From Bacillota bacterium (GTDB taxonomy: Bacteria; Bacillota; Clostridia; Acetivibrionales; DSM-1351): 37,917 nucleotides of DNA. Position numbers and translations under genes: made by a program. A model generated the notes under the pieces. That model saw only the letters and a list, made by a program, of their open reading frames with translations. It made no database searches and was not told where the DNA came from. Of the stretch, positions 6,881 through 14,941 are shown in pieces. Within the stretch, counting starts at the first letter, position 1. Each line of letters begins with the position of its first letter. The stretch covers positions 1 through 37,917 of the forward strand of contig JAEZIB010000098.1 of the NCBI GenBank assembly GCA_023416275.1, given 5' to 3'.

Positions 6881-7537
6881 ATGCTTTTATTTTTAAAAGA
6901 CTGGATAATAAATATTGTAACTATTACAGTAATACTTATTCTCTTTGAAATAATAATTCCAACAGGGAAAATTAAAAAAATAATCAATGTGGTATCAGGC
7001 TTTATTTTGTTAATTGTCATAATAAACCCATTTATAGCTCTACGGAATCAGAACTATACATTGAGGGAGGATGTTATTTCCGACAGTTTTTATATTGATA
7101 AAAAAGAGTTGGAAAACAGTAGTAAGTTACTAAATGATACTCAAATGAAACAAATTGCAAGTGTTTATAAAAATAAACTGATACATAAAATACAAGCTGA
7201 GACAGAAGAAATAGAGGGTGTAGAAACCTTAAAAGTAGACGTGGAAATAAATGAAGACTACACCTGCGACAACTTTGGTGAAGTTAATAAGGTATATTTG
7301 GAAATGCAAAAAAAGAAGAAACAGGGTAAAGAGGAAAAACAAGTTGACAGCATAAAAATAAAACCTGTTGCAGCAGTGAAGGTTGATATTATTTCACAAT
7401 CTGAAAATGAGAAAACTAAAGCATCAAAGCAAATAAATGAAAGTGGTAGTAAACTTGCAGAGTTGGTTAAAGAAAATTTACATAAAACTCTTGAAATAAA
7501 AAAGGATTCAATTATCGTTACAATACTGGAGGAGTAA
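6881..7537 (+). CDS. spoIIIAF: SpoIIIAF, channel component
   Basis: The 218-residue product has two N-terminal membrane helices (about residues 10-26 and 35-51) and a long soluble domain rich in Lys and Glu, ending in the conserved strand IVTILEE. This is the arrangement of SpoIIIAF, whose soluble part has a ring-building-motif fold. ATG 6881 lies after AGGGGGA at 6867-6873, 12 bp beyond the spoIIIAE stop. Confidence 0.93.
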   Translation: MLLFLKDWIINIVTITVILILFEIIIPTGKIKKIINVVSGFILLIVIINPFIALRNQNYTLREDVISDSFYIDKKELENSSKLLNDTQMKQIASVYKNKLIHKIQAETEEIEGVETLKVDVEINEDYTCDNFGEVNKVYLEMQKKKKQGKEEKQVDSIKIKPVAAVKVDIISQSENEKTKASKQINESGSKLAELVKENLHKTLEIKKDSIIVTILEE

Positions 7538-7641
7538 AAATAATACAAACTATTGATAATTCTACCGTATAAATAGATTTTGTTTGCGAAGTTTGAGCGT
7601 AATAGCTAAATAAAACAGATAATAAAGGGGGTGGAGTCCAT

Positions 7642-7704
7642 ATGCTGCAAAGATACGGGGCTGGAAGAAATGCAGAGTATGGGCGAAAATATGAATATGC
7701 TTAA
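7642..7704 (+). CDS. Possible 20-codon leader ORF coupled to spoIIIAG
   Basis: ATG 7642 has the best ribosome site in this gap (GGGGGTGGAG, 7627-7636) and opens a 20-codon frame (MLQRYGAGRN..., stop TAA 7702-7704). Its end overlaps the in-frame spoIIIAG ATG at 7697 by eight bases, a typical layout for translational coupling. It may be a real leader cistron, or the trace of an indel that moved the original spoIIIAG start out of frame. Confidence 0.35.
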   Translation: MLQRYGAGRNAEYGRKYEYA

Positions 7705-8350
7705 AAAGCTTCTGGAAAAATCAAAAGGATTAGTTACAAAGCAGGGCAGTAAAAAATTTATAGAGAGAGCAGCAATAATAGCTCTTTTGGGGGTTATTTG
7801 CCTGATTGCAGGAAGCGTTCTGTTTGAAAAGGATTCTGAGAATAAAACAAGTACAAGTACTCTTGCTAATGTGGGTAATGCTGGACTTGATACGCAAGCT
7901 ACTTCTGAGGCAAAGGATGGGGCTATAGAAACTCTAAATCAGTCAAATAAAGACCCTAAAAGTGAAATGGAGACCAAGTTGCAGGCAATTTTGTCCAAAA
8001 TCAGCGGTGCAGGTAAAGTAGACGTGATGATTACATTTTACACTGGAAATGAATTTGTACCAGCTGTAGATGTAAATACAAGTGAAAATAACACTCAGGA
8101 AAAGGACAAGGAAGGTGGTTCAAGAGTAGTTAAGCAAACTGACAAAGAAAACTCAACTATTTATGAAGAAGTTGATGGATCAAAAAAACCTTTTATTGTC
8201 AAGGAAATTTTACCAAAGGTAAAGGGCGTAGTGATAGTGGCTGATGGGGCTGCGGATGCAGAGGTAAAGGCTAATTTGGCAAAAGCGACAGAAGCTCTTT
8301 TGGATATAGCTACTCATAAAATACAGGTTTTTATAAGAAATGGTAATTAA
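7697..8350 (+). CDS. spoIIIAG: SpoIIIAG, ring-forming channel protein
   Basis: SpoIIIAG forms the large ring of the channel and is related to the secretin/FliF ring-building fold. From ATG 7697 the product is 217 residues. It has a basic N terminus, one membrane helix (about residues 25-43), a polar Ser/Thr/Asn linker, and the conserved domain beginning METKLQAILSKISGAGKV. A segment KEILPKVKGVVIVADGA matches the family's best conserved part. The start is uncertain: the frame is open back to GTG 7631, with other ATGs at 7670, 7679 and 7691. None has a good ribosome site, while the overlapping mini-ORF at 7642 does. Confidence 0.93.
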   Translation: MLKKLLEKSKGLVTKQGSKKFIERAAIIALLGVICLIAGSVLFEKDSENKTSTSTLANVGNAGLDTQATSEAKDGAIETLNQSNKDPKSEMETKLQAILSKISGAGKVDVMITFYTGNEFVPAVDVNTSENNTQEKDKEGGSRVVKQTDKENSTIYEEVDGSKKPFIVKEILPKVKGVVIVADGAADAEVKANLAKATEALLDIATHKIQVFIRNGN

Positions 8351-8365
8351 ATGGCTTTTCATTGA

Positions 8366-8456
8366 TTTTTGAGCACCTATACTAATTTAAAATGTGGAAT
8401 CTCATTTTAAATAGTATTGCTTGATTGCTCAAAAATTCGAGAGAACGATGAATGCA
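8366..8456. repeat. Long imperfect palindrome plus dispersed 17-mer
   Basis: TTTTTGAGCA (8366-8375) pairs with TGCTCAAAAA (8426-8435), and inside it ATACTAATTTAAAATG (8379-8394) pairs with CATTTTAAATAGTAT (8403-8417) with one missing base. No T run follows, so it is not a + strand terminator. Immediately after, AGAGAACGATGAATGCA (8440-8456) is the exact reverse complement of 5364-5380, between the two palindromes of the spoIIIAD-AE gap. Both regions therefore share mobile or duplicated intergenic sequence. Confidence 0.6.
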
Positions 8457-8627
8457 TGTAATGTAAACTTCGCATTTTTCAATTAAGAAAGTTGAGTAAA
8501 TAATTTAAAAAAAAGAAATAAACTGTATAAATAATGAATATACATAATCTAAGATAAGTTATAACGCCTTAAGTTAAAAGCTAAGGAGGAATAATAAATT
8601 ATTAACATTGTTAGGAGGGTCTATGTA

Positions 8628-9191
8628 ATGAAATTTCTACAAAGAAAACAAATTGTTGTACTTTCCCTTGTATTAATGCTTGTTATAGCTGGCTACTTGC
8701 AAGTCAGCTACAACCAACATTACAGTACAGCTGAAGATCCTGCCCAAAGTGGTGATGCTGTATATGTAGATAGCCTGGGCGTTTCTACAGGAGAAGTTGC
8801 AGAGAATGAGCAAGAGGCTGTAACAGCATCTAAGGAGACAAATAACTATTTTGCGCAGACAAAAATGGACAGAGAAAATGCTAGAGATGAGGATATTGAA
8901 ACAATAAAGACCATAACCTCTGATCAGCTTGCTACCAAGGAAGCTAAGGCAAAAGCTCAGGATAAAATGTTGAAGCTAGTTGAAATCAACCAAAAAGAGG
9001 CAAACATTGAATCCCTGATAAAAGGAAAGGGCTTTAGTGATGCCATTGCAATGTTTGCAGATGACGGAAGCGTTGATATCATTGTTAAAGCTCCAGCAAT
9101 TTCAAAGGCTGATGCAGCTAAAATAGCTGATATAGTTGTTAGACAAGGAAATGTTTCTTTTGATAAAGTAATTATTAAGTCAATGTATTAA
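8628..9191 (+). CDS. spoIIIAH: SpoIIIAH, SpoIIQ-interacting ring protein
   Basis: SpoIIIAH is the mother-cell protein that binds forespore SpoIIQ across the intermembrane space. The 187-residue product has one N-terminal membrane helix (about residues 8-24), an acidic linker and a C-terminal YscJ/FliF-like domain (about residues 85-187) including KGFSDAIAMFADDGSVDIIV. It is a little shorter than the B. subtilis protein because the linker is short. ATG 8628 follows AGGAGGG at 8612-8618. It is the last spoIIIA gene. No spoIIQ is visible in the window. Confidence 0.95.
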   Translation: MKFLQRKQIVVLSLVLMLVIAGYLQVSYNQHYSTAEDPAQSGDAVYVDSLGVSTGEVAENEQEAVTASKETNNYFAQTKMDRENARDEDIETIKTITSDQLATKEAKAKAQDKMLKLVEINQKEANIESLIKGKGFSDAIAMFADDGSVDIIVKAPAISKADAAKIADIVVRQGNVSFDKVIIKSMY

Positions 9192-9193
9192 GC

Positions 9194-9348
9194 TTATAAC
9201 GAGGCTAGAAAATGTACCTCACTTCTATAAGTAGTGGGTACCGCTGTGGTTTTCGGGCAGTGAGAATATCTCTCGTCTCGCTTACACCGCTGATGAAATT
9301 AAATTTTTCTACAATCGAAAATTTTAATTTTGAATCTAGATGTTATAA
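9194..9348 (+). repeat. Structured inverted-end repeat element, copy A
   Basis: The element runs from TTATAACGAGGCTAGA to TCTAGATGTTATAA, so its ends are imperfect inverted repeats. Internal landmarks shared by all copies are CACTTCTATAAGT (a small hairpin), GGGTACCG, TTTTC.GGC.G, a CTCGCTTACACCGCTGATG segment, and ACAATCGAAAA...TTTTGAATCTAG near the right end. It begins 2 bp after the spoIIIAH stop. A 91-codon ORF across it is spurious. Confidence 0.85.
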
Positions 9349-9381
9349 TAACTTGAATTTTTACATAAAAATTCTAAAAGT

Positions 9382-9412
9382 AAGGTTATCCTTAAATAGG
9401 ATAGCCTTTTTC
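9382..9412 (+). terminator. Intrinsic terminator of the spoIIIA operon
   Basis: AAGGTTATCCT (9382-9392) pairs with AGGATAGCCTT (9398-9408) with one G-U pair, followed by TTTTTC. Confidence 0.8.
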
Positions 9413-9525
9413 TATGTTATAAATCTAATTCTCGTCAAACAAAAAAACATTGATAAGTTTGAACGACCATTAAGACTGAGTTATTAATCTGTATTTTATG
9501 CAGATATAAATGTATATTTATTGCA

Positions 9526-9554
9526 TTGATAATTGCATTTTTAAGTGGTATAAT
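9526..9554 (+). promoter_or_regulatory. Sigma-A promoter for the asp23 gene
   Basis: TTGATA (9526-9531), a 17-bp spacer, then TATAAT (9549-9554) preceded by TGG, an extended -10. The predicted start near 9561 gives a leader of about 120 nt. Confidence 0.65.
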
Positions 9555-9682
9555 TTACAAAGTTCTCAACAGTTTCTTTTTCAGGAGTTATTAGAATTAT
9601 GTTGGGCATAATAAAGTATTAAGTTATTTTAAAGTCAAAAAGCAAAATTCTTTCAAGAAGTTTTCCTATGGAGAGGTGCAAT

Positions 9683-10069
9683 ATGGACGAAGAAAATAGT
9701 ATTTTAGATGATTACGGGTCTGTAAAAATTTCTGAAGAGGTTGTTGCCATCATTGCAGGAATTGCTGCTACTGACGTTCCTGAAGTTGCAGGTATGAGCG
9801 GCGGAATAGTAGGAGGCATTGCCGAAATACTTGGAAGAAAGAATCTTTCAAAGGGTGTAAAGGTTGAGGTTGGCGAAAAAGAGGCTGCAATTGACCTTTA
9901 TATAATAGTGGAATTCGGTGCCAGGATACCTGAAGTTGCTTGGAATATTCAGGAGAAGGTTAAAACTGCAGTACAGACAATGACAGGCTTGAATGTAATT
10001 GAAGTAAATATTCATGTTCAAGGTGTAAACTTTGACAAGGAAATTAAAAAGGAAGTAGAAGCAAAATAA
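9683..10069 (+). CDS. Asp23/Gls24 family envelope protein
   Basis: This 128-residue soluble protein belongs to the Asp23/Gls24 (YqhY/YloU) family. Family marks are ISEEVVAIIAGIAATDVPEV near the N terminus, the glycine-rich GMSGGIVGGIAEILG, and the C-terminal NVIEVNIHVQGVNF. Such proteins lie at the membrane or envelope and are linked to cell-wall stress and fatty-acid homeostasis. The AmaP-like membrane protein downstream is the likely anchor. I use ATG 9683 because GAGAGG at 9670-9675 precedes it. In many Firmicutes a yqhY gene sits just upstream of nusB, as here. Confidence 0.92.
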   Translation: MDEENSILDDYGSVKISEEVVAIIAGIAATDVPEVAGMSGGIVGGIAEILGRKNLSKGVKVEVGEKEAAIDLYIIVEFGARIPEVAWNIQEKVKTAVQTMTGLNVIEVNIHVQGVNFDKEIKKEVEAK

Positions 10070-10200
10070 ATAAACTTTGCCAATTATTTGGTTGTTGCTT
10101 GCAATTGTAAGCTGCTTATAGCACGTTATGGCTTTAGCTTTATTGTTGCTAGGTTAATAATGCCAAGTGCTGAGCCAAGGATTTTTACTGGAAAAGTTAA
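10070..10200. other. Intergenic DNA before repeat B
   Basis: No gene is seen. The stretch between the asp23 stop and repeat copy B has no clear promoter or terminator. With copies B and C it forms a 718-bp gap before the amaP-like gene. Confidence 0.5.
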
Positions 10201-10319
10201 TTATAACGAGGCAAGAAAATGCCCCCCACTTCTATAAGTTGCGGGTACCGATTTGGTTTTCAGGCGGTGTATAAATATTTTACAATCGAAAAATTTAATT
10301 TTGAATCTAGGCGTTATAA
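10201..10319 (+). repeat. Structured repeat element, copy B (short form)
   Basis: TTATAACGAGGCAAGA at the left and CTAGGCGTTATAA at the right form the inverted ends. Compared with copy C it lacks the segment between TTTTCAGGCGGT and GTGTATAAATATT. C has a GGCGGT and a GACGGT at those two points, so B looks like C after recombination between these short repeats. Confidence 0.85.
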
Positions 10320-10472
10320 AAGGTATTATAATACAAATAGCTGGAAATAATTAATATTAAATAGATATATATACATATCTATGAAGTAAAAAATATGTAA
10401 AAAGATGGACTAAATATAGCTATTTCATACATACAGAGTTTGATTTTTATTAGTATATGAAATATAATAAGC

Positions 10473-10700
10473 TTATGACGAGGCAAGAAATGTACCTCCA
10501 CTTCTATAAGTGGTGGTACCGGTTTGGTTTTCAGGCGGTAGAATATTTCCTGTCTCGCTTACACGCCGCTGATGTAATAGCTCGAAAATAAAGTATGTTC
10601 GAACAAGGTGCATTTTCGAGCCACAAAAACCACAAGTGGTTTTTGACGGTGTATAAATATTTGTGCAATCGAAAAATTCATTTTGTATCTGGGCGTTAAA
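10473..10700 (+). repeat. Structured repeat element, copy C (long form)
   Basis: This full-length copy starts TTATGACGAGGCAAGA and ends GGGCGTTAAA, slightly decayed at both tips. It carries the nested module: hairpin I, GCTCGAAAA (10580-10588) with TTTTCGAGC (10613-10621), and hairpin II, CAAAAACCAC-AA-GTGGTTTTTG (10624-10645). Confidence 0.85.
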
Positions 10701-10787
10701 AGGTAATGTTTGGCTTTTATTATATAATTCTAATTAACTTAGGTTGGTAAGCCAATATTTCTTATGTCAATAAAAGAGGTGGAGACT

Positions 10788-11339
10788 ATGAACATAATAT
10801 TACGTGTTTTATTAGCAATATATGCATTTTTTCTTACAATTGCATCCATGTTTGTAATGCTTGTTACTATTAAGTCCAGCATACTAACGGATACCTATAC
10901 ATACCTATATAATGAAGTGCTGCAATATAGAAACCCGTCAATAATTATGTTTATTATTGCTTCAATATTTTTTTGTTTGAGTTTGACATTTCTTCTTTCA
11001 GGATTTAAGCCTGAGGGAGATAAAAAGGCAATTGTAAAATATAATAAAAATGGTGATATCAGAATTACTCTGAACTCCATTGAAAATATTGCACTTGCAA
11101 CATCAAGAAAGCTATCAGGTATTCGTGATTCAAAAGCATATGTTACTAAAATAGGGGAATGTGTTAGTATTACTGTAAAAGCTATAGTACTTCCAGAGAT
11201 AAACATACCTTTGTTATCTGAGGATATGCAAATCAAGGTTAAGACTGCAGTTGAGGATTGTACTGGAGTTCAGGTGGATAGTGTAAAGGTACTTGTTGAG
11301 AGTATTTTTACAGGCTATAAGTCTTCTAGAGTTGAGTAG
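10788..11339 (+). CDS. amaP: AmaP-like alkaline shock response membrane anchor
   Basis: The 183-residue protein has two N-terminal membrane helices (about residues 4-28 and 50-68) followed by an Asp23-like soluble domain (about residues 85-180, with SIENIALATSRKLSGI and VKVLVESIF). This is the layout of AmaP, which anchors Asp23 at the membrane. ATG 10788 follows AGGTGGAG at 10777-10784; the upstream ATG 10764 has no ribosome site. It lies between Asp23 and a DUF2273 gene, the usual trio in Gram-positive bacteria. Confidence 0.85.
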   Translation: MNIILRVLLAIYAFFLTIASMFVMLVTIKSSILTDTYTYLYNEVLQYRNPSIIMFIIASIFFCLSLTFLLSGFKPEGDKKAIVKYNKNGDIRITLNSIENIALATSRKLSGIRDSKAYVTKIGECVSITVKAIVLPEINIPLLSEDMQIKVKTAVEDCTGVQVDSVKVLVESIFTGYKSSRVE

Positions 11340-11360
11340 CATATGGAGGTGTTCAAAATA

Positions 11361-11591
11361 ATGGATAAGCAAAAGCTATATGAAATTTATAGGCTTCATA
11401 AAGGAGAAATACTTGGTGCTGCAATTGGTCTTGCTATTGCCGTTAGTGTACTGTTGCTTGGCATTATTAAGGCTCTGTTTGTTATTGTATGTGTTACCGT
11501 TGGATGCTATATAGGTAAAAGATTACATCAAGATAAGGATTACATTAAGAATTTACTGGATAGAATTTTACCGCCAGGTACATACAGATAA
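11361..11591 (+). CDS. DUF2273 small membrane protein
   Basis: This 76-residue protein has two adjacent membrane helices (about residues 18-38 and 40-56) with a short basic C terminus ending ILPPGTYR. The motif HKGEILGAAIGLAIAV and the turn CYIGKRL are typical of DUF2273 proteins, which accompany Asp23/AmaP. ATG 11361 follows GGAGGTG at 11345-11351. The function is unknown beyond a probable envelope role. Confidence 0.85.
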   Translation: MDKQKLYEIYRLHKGEILGAAIGLAIAVSVLLLGIIKALFVIVCVTVGCYIGKRLHQDKDYIKNLLDRILPPGTYR

Positions 11592-11736
11592 AATACTCAA
11601 TTTTCCAATATAAAAAAGTGTCTGAACCTGGGTTGCTGTTGCAAAACTTTTTATAATAAAGGTTCAGCTAAATATTTTCAATTGGGAACAAAGTTGAAAA
11701 AATAAATTAATTTGAAGCTACATAGGAGGAATTTTA

Positions 11737-12192
11737 ATGGGACGTCGTGCATCCAGGGAAACTGCAATGAAACTGTTATATCAAATGGAAATACAAAAAA
11801 GTGATAAAAGTGAACAAATTGAAATGGCCCTGGAAGATGAAAGCTTTACTGAAAAGGATAAAAAGTATATTAGAAATATTATTGATGGGGTAAATGAAAA
11901 GGTTGCTATTATTGATTCCATTATAGAAAAGAATGCAATGGGTTGGAAGATAAACAGAGTTTCAAAGATAGATTTGTCTATACTTAGGATTGGAATTTAT
12001 GAAATTCTATATCGTGAGGATATTCCATTCAGCGTTTCTGTTAACGAAGCAGTTGAATTAGCTAAAAAGTATAGTAATGACGATGCGGGGTCATTTGTAA
12101 ATGGACTTTTGGCGAAGGTTACGAAAGCAGATACTCAGGCTGAAAGTACTTTAAAAGACCAATCTGACAAAGATGGTGTTTCTGTAGAATAA
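11737..12192 (+). CDS. nusB: Transcription antitermination factor NusB
   Basis: NusB binds the boxA element of rRNA leaders with NusE and prevents premature termination. The 151-residue protein has the N-terminal RRASRETAMKLLYQMEI, the central IDSIIEKNAMGWKINRVSKIDLSILRIGIYEI, and VSVNEAVELAKKYSNDDAGSFVNGLLAKV, all highly conserved in NusB. AGGAGG at 11724-11729 precedes ATG 11737. The C-terminal 15 residues after the core are a poorly conserved tail. It starts the housekeeping block leading to recN. Confidence 0.97.
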   Translation: MGRRASRETAMKLLYQMEIQKSDKSEQIEMALEDESFTEKDKKYIRNIIDGVNEKVAIIDSIIEKNAMGWKINRVSKIDLSILRIGIYEILYREDIPFSVSVNEAVELAKKYSNDDAGSFVNGLLAKVTKADTQAESTLKDQSDKDGVSVE

Positions 12193-12411
12193 CGCAAAGC
12201 TTAGGCTTGCTTTATCAGCTTCAAAAACATATAGTCCAGATGCATAGTAACCATAATAGAGTTAATAAATCGGGTAATGTGAGGTTATATTTGCATTATC
12301 TTTTTTATTTTATTAACTCAATTTTTGCACACAGTATATTGGAGCGGGATATTTATCCAATACCTACAATTTTGAACTTGGAATATTGAGCTATTTATAG
12401 GAGAGTAATTA

Positions 12412-13629
12412 ATGGAAAAAGTTTATTCTGTTTCAGACATTAATAATTACATAAAGCAGATAGTTTCAAACGATGGCATTTTATCGGGATTGTCTGTAAG
12501 AGGCGAAATTTCGAATTTTAAGCATCATTATACTGGACATATGTATTTTACTATAAAGGATCAAAACAGTGTTTTAAAATGCGTTATGTTTAAATCTCAT
12601 GCCTCCTTACTAAGATTTGCTCCCCAAAATGGTGAAAAGGTTATTGTATCAGGTTATATATCTGTTTTTGAAAGAGATGGACAGTATCAGCTATATGCAA
12701 GTGATATGCAGCCTGACGGAGTTGGAGCTCTTCATCTTGCTTATGAGCAGTTAAAAAATAAGCTGCAAAAAGAGGGACTGTTTGATATTGATATAAAGAA
12801 GAAAATTCCTGTATTGCCCAGATGCATTGGTGTTGTTACCTCTTCAACCGGTTCGGTTATCAGAGATATTATTAATGTAACCTATAGAAGACATCGTAAT
12901 ATGAGAATTCTGTTGTATCCAGTTGCAGTACAGGGAGCGCAAGCGGCAGGGCAAATTGCTGCTGCAATATCAAAATTAAATGAACTAAAACAAGTAGATG
13001 TAATAATAGTTGCAAGAGGCGGAGGATCGCTGGAAGAACTCTGGGCATTTAATGAGGAAATTGTAGCCCGAAGTATACATGCATCTGATATCCCTGTTAT
13101 TTCTGCCGTTGGGCATGAAACTGATTTTACAATTTGCGATTTTGCTTCCGATATGAGAGCACCAACGCCATCAGCAGCAGCAGAATTGGCTGTTCCTGAT
13201 ATAGAGGTTCTGCTATATAAGCTACAGAATTACAATATACGAATGAAGACTTCTCTTGTAAATAAGCTGGCAGCCTGTAGAAATCAGCTTCAAAAGGTAA
13301 ATTCCAGAAATGTATTCCGTCAACCCTATGATAAGGTTAACCAATTCAGGTTAAGGATTGATAATGATTTAAAACATCTTTATAAGAGCAGTGAAATGCT
13401 TATAAAGGATAAAAAATCCCAATTTGCAATGCTTGCAGGCAAGCTTGATGCACTTAGCCCATTAAAAGTACTTGAACGTGGTTATACTGTGGTAAAAAGT
13501 TCAGAAGGCAATATAGTTAGTCGGCTAGAGCAGGTTAATATAGGAGATGCTCTTGAAGTTTCTTTAAAGGATGGAAAAGTTGATTGCAAGGTGATTTCAA
13601 TGAAACAAGGAGGCAGCTTAAATGGTTAG
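12412..13629 (+). CDS. xseA: Exodeoxyribonuclease VII large subunit
   Basis: XseA is the catalytic subunit of exonuclease VII, which degrades single-stranded DNA from both ends. The 405-residue product has an N-terminal OB-fold (about residues 1-100, with VRGEISNFKHHYTGHMYFTI), then the nuclease domain with GVVTSSTGSVIRDI, ARGGGSLEELWAFN and SAVGHETDFTICDF. A coiled-coil region binding XseB and the C-terminal LERGYTVV follow. ATG 12412 follows AGGAGAG. The end overlaps xseB by 8 bp, indicating coupled translation. Confidence 0.97.
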   Translation: MEKVYSVSDINNYIKQIVSNDGILSGLSVRGEISNFKHHYTGHMYFTIKDQNSVLKCVMFKSHASLLRFAPQNGEKVIVSGYISVFERDGQYQLYASDMQPDGVGALHLAYEQLKNKLQKEGLFDIDIKKKIPVLPRCIGVVTSSTGSVIRDIINVTYRRHRNMRILLYPVAVQGAQAAGQIAAAISKLNELKQVDVIIVARGGGSLEELWAFNEEIVARSIHASDIPVISAVGHETDFTICDFASDMRAPTPSAAAELAVPDIEVLLYKLQNYNIRMKTSLVNKLAACRNQLQKVNSRNVFRQPYDKVNQFRLRIDNDLKHLYKSSEMLIKDKKSQFAMLAGKLDALSPLKVLERGYTVVKSSEGNIVSRLEQVNIGDALEVSLKDGKVDCKVISMKQGGSLNG

Positions 13630-13867
13630 AAACCTAAAGAAAAGTGATGCTGATAAAAGCTTTGAAGATGCAATGCTTGAGTTGGAAAATGTAGTTTCAA
13701 TGCTGGAAAAGGGTGATACAACATTAGAAGAATCAATTGTAAATTTTCAACAGGGAATTGAACTTTCCAGATATTGTGCAGCCAAGCTTGATGAAGCTGA
13801 GAAGAAAATATCAATATTACTGCAGGATGAAGAAGGTAAACTAATTGAAAAGGACTTTGATATATGA
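13622..13867 (+). CDS. xseB: Exodeoxyribonuclease VII small subunit
   Basis: This 81-residue helical protein carries the XseB core SFEDAMLELENVVSMLEKG and LEESIVNFQQGIEL. Several copies wrap the coiled coil of XseA. ATG 13622 uses AGGAGGC inside the end of xseA and overlaps it by 8 bp. The stop overlaps the ispA start in an ATGA junction, so xseA, xseB and ispA are translationally linked. Confidence 0.96.
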   Translation: MVRNLKKSDADKSFEDAMLELENVVSMLEKGDTTLEESIVNFQQGIELSRYCAAKLDEAEKKISILLQDEEGKLIEKDFDI

Positions 13868-14748
13868 ATTTTTCAGAAAAGCAATCAGAATATATACAAA
13901 TTATAGAAGACAGCCTTGATAAAAGTATAAAAATTGAAAACCCCTACTATATTAGTTTAAAAGATGCTATGAAATATAGTTTGATGGCTGGTGGCAAGAG
14001 ACTTAGGCCTGTTCTTGCTCTTGCCGTTGCAGAAATGCTTGGCAAAGATTTAAAGGATGTTCTTGCTTTTGCCTGTTCTATTGAAATGATTCACACATAT
14101 TCTTTAATACATGATGATTTACCCGCTATGGACAATGATGATTTCAGACGAGGCAAGCTTACAAATCACAAGGTATATGGGGAAGCAATGGCAATTCTAG
14201 CTGGAGATGCTTTATTAAATCTCGCATATGAGAATATGATAGAGGATTCGATAAATTCTAAAAATAGCAGGAAGCTGGATGCAATGAGGCTTGTTGCTCA
14301 ATATGCTGGAGCATTTGGCATGATTGGAGGGCAAGTAATTGACTTGAATTCTGAAGGTAAAAGTATAGCTGAGGATAAGCTTAAGACTATGCATAGGCTA
14401 AAGACAGGAGCGTTGATTAAGGCACCTGTAGAGTCGGCTGCTGTAATTTGTGGTGTTACTGATAATGAACTAAATTTATTATCCCATTTTGCCGCAAATC
14501 TTGGTTTGGCATTTCAAATTAAGGATGACATATTGGATGTTGAAGGAAACATAGAGAATATGGGCAAGAAGCCTGGAAGCGATGCACTTTGTGAGAAAAC
14601 TACTTATGTGACTATGTATGGTCTAGAGCAATCCAAGAAGTTATTGGAAAAAGTCACAGATGAGGGGGTTGCCTATCTTGAGCAATTCGGCTCAAAGTCG
14701 GAGTTTCTAAGGGATATGGCAATATCTTTAGTCAAAAGAACTGGTTAA
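13864..14748 (+). CDS. ispA: Polyprenyl (farnesyl/geranyl) diphosphate synthase
   Basis: The protein condenses isopentenyl diphosphate with allylic diphosphates to give geranyl or farnesyl diphosphate, a precursor of quinones and undecaprenyl carriers. The 294-residue product has GGKRLRP (residues 43-49), the first Asp-rich motif DDLPAMDNDD starting at D84, the second DDILD near residue 221, and KTGALIKAP. Short chain length is inferred from IspA-like length and context. The xseA-xseB-ispA-dxs order is classical in bacteria. Here OLE RNA and oapA separate ispA from dxs, as in the known OLE loci. Confidence 0.95.
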   Translation: MNFSEKQSEYIQIIEDSLDKSIKIENPYYISLKDAMKYSLMAGGKRLRPVLALAVAEMLGKDLKDVLAFACSIEMIHTYSLIHDDLPAMDNDDFRRGKLTNHKVYGEAMAILAGDALLNLAYENMIEDSINSKNSRKLDAMRLVAQYAGAFGMIGGQVIDLNSEGKSIAEDKLKTMHRLKTGALIKAPVESAAVICGVTDNELNLLSHFAANLGLAFQIKDDILDVEGNIENMGKKPGSDALCEKTTYVTMYGLEQSKKLLEKVTDEGVAYLEQFGSKSEFLRDMAISLVKRTG

Positions 14749-14757
14749 GAATATGGT

Positions 14758-14786
14758 TTGTATTTTATCATTAATTATGTTATAAT
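14758..14786 (+). promoter_or_regulatory. Candidate promoter upstream of OLE RNA (distal)
   Basis: TTGTAT (14758-14763), a 17-bp spacer and TATAAT (14781-14786) preceded by TGT. An ATGGCA/TGCCAT hairpin (14796-14814) follows at once and would lie at the 5' end of the transcript. Confidence 0.45.
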
Positions 14787-14867
14787 ATTGTCTCGATGGC
14801 ACTTTTAATGCCATTATACTAAAAATATAGAGTCAAGTTGTTTTCGTTTTTAGTATTTATTCTGATT

Positions 14868-14895
14868 TTGTCAGATAAGCAGGTTTGGTTATAAT
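14868..14895 (+). promoter_or_regulatory. Candidate promoter upstream of OLE RNA (proximal)
   Basis: TTGTCA (14868-14873), a 16-bp spacer and TATAAT (14890-14895). Transcription from about 14902 would run through repeat copy D before reaching OLE RNA. Confidence 0.5.
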
Positions 14896-14941
14896 TTTTA
14901 TAGTCAATTTAATAGCAATGTTAGTTTACTTGCTTGAGTTA

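Noticed and set aside
6466..7020. 184-codon - strand ORF opposite spoIIIAE and spoIIIAF
   Set aside because: It is a mirror frame of two certain membrane-protein genes and has no independent support.
9212..9487. 91-codon + strand ORF after spoIIIAH
   Set aside because: It lies across repeat copy A and the terminator, has no ribosome site and no protein-like pattern.
12207..12389. 60-codon ORF between nusB and xseA
   Set aside because: No ribosome site, no recognisable protein pattern and a random-looking composition; the 219-bp gap otherwise shows nothing clear.
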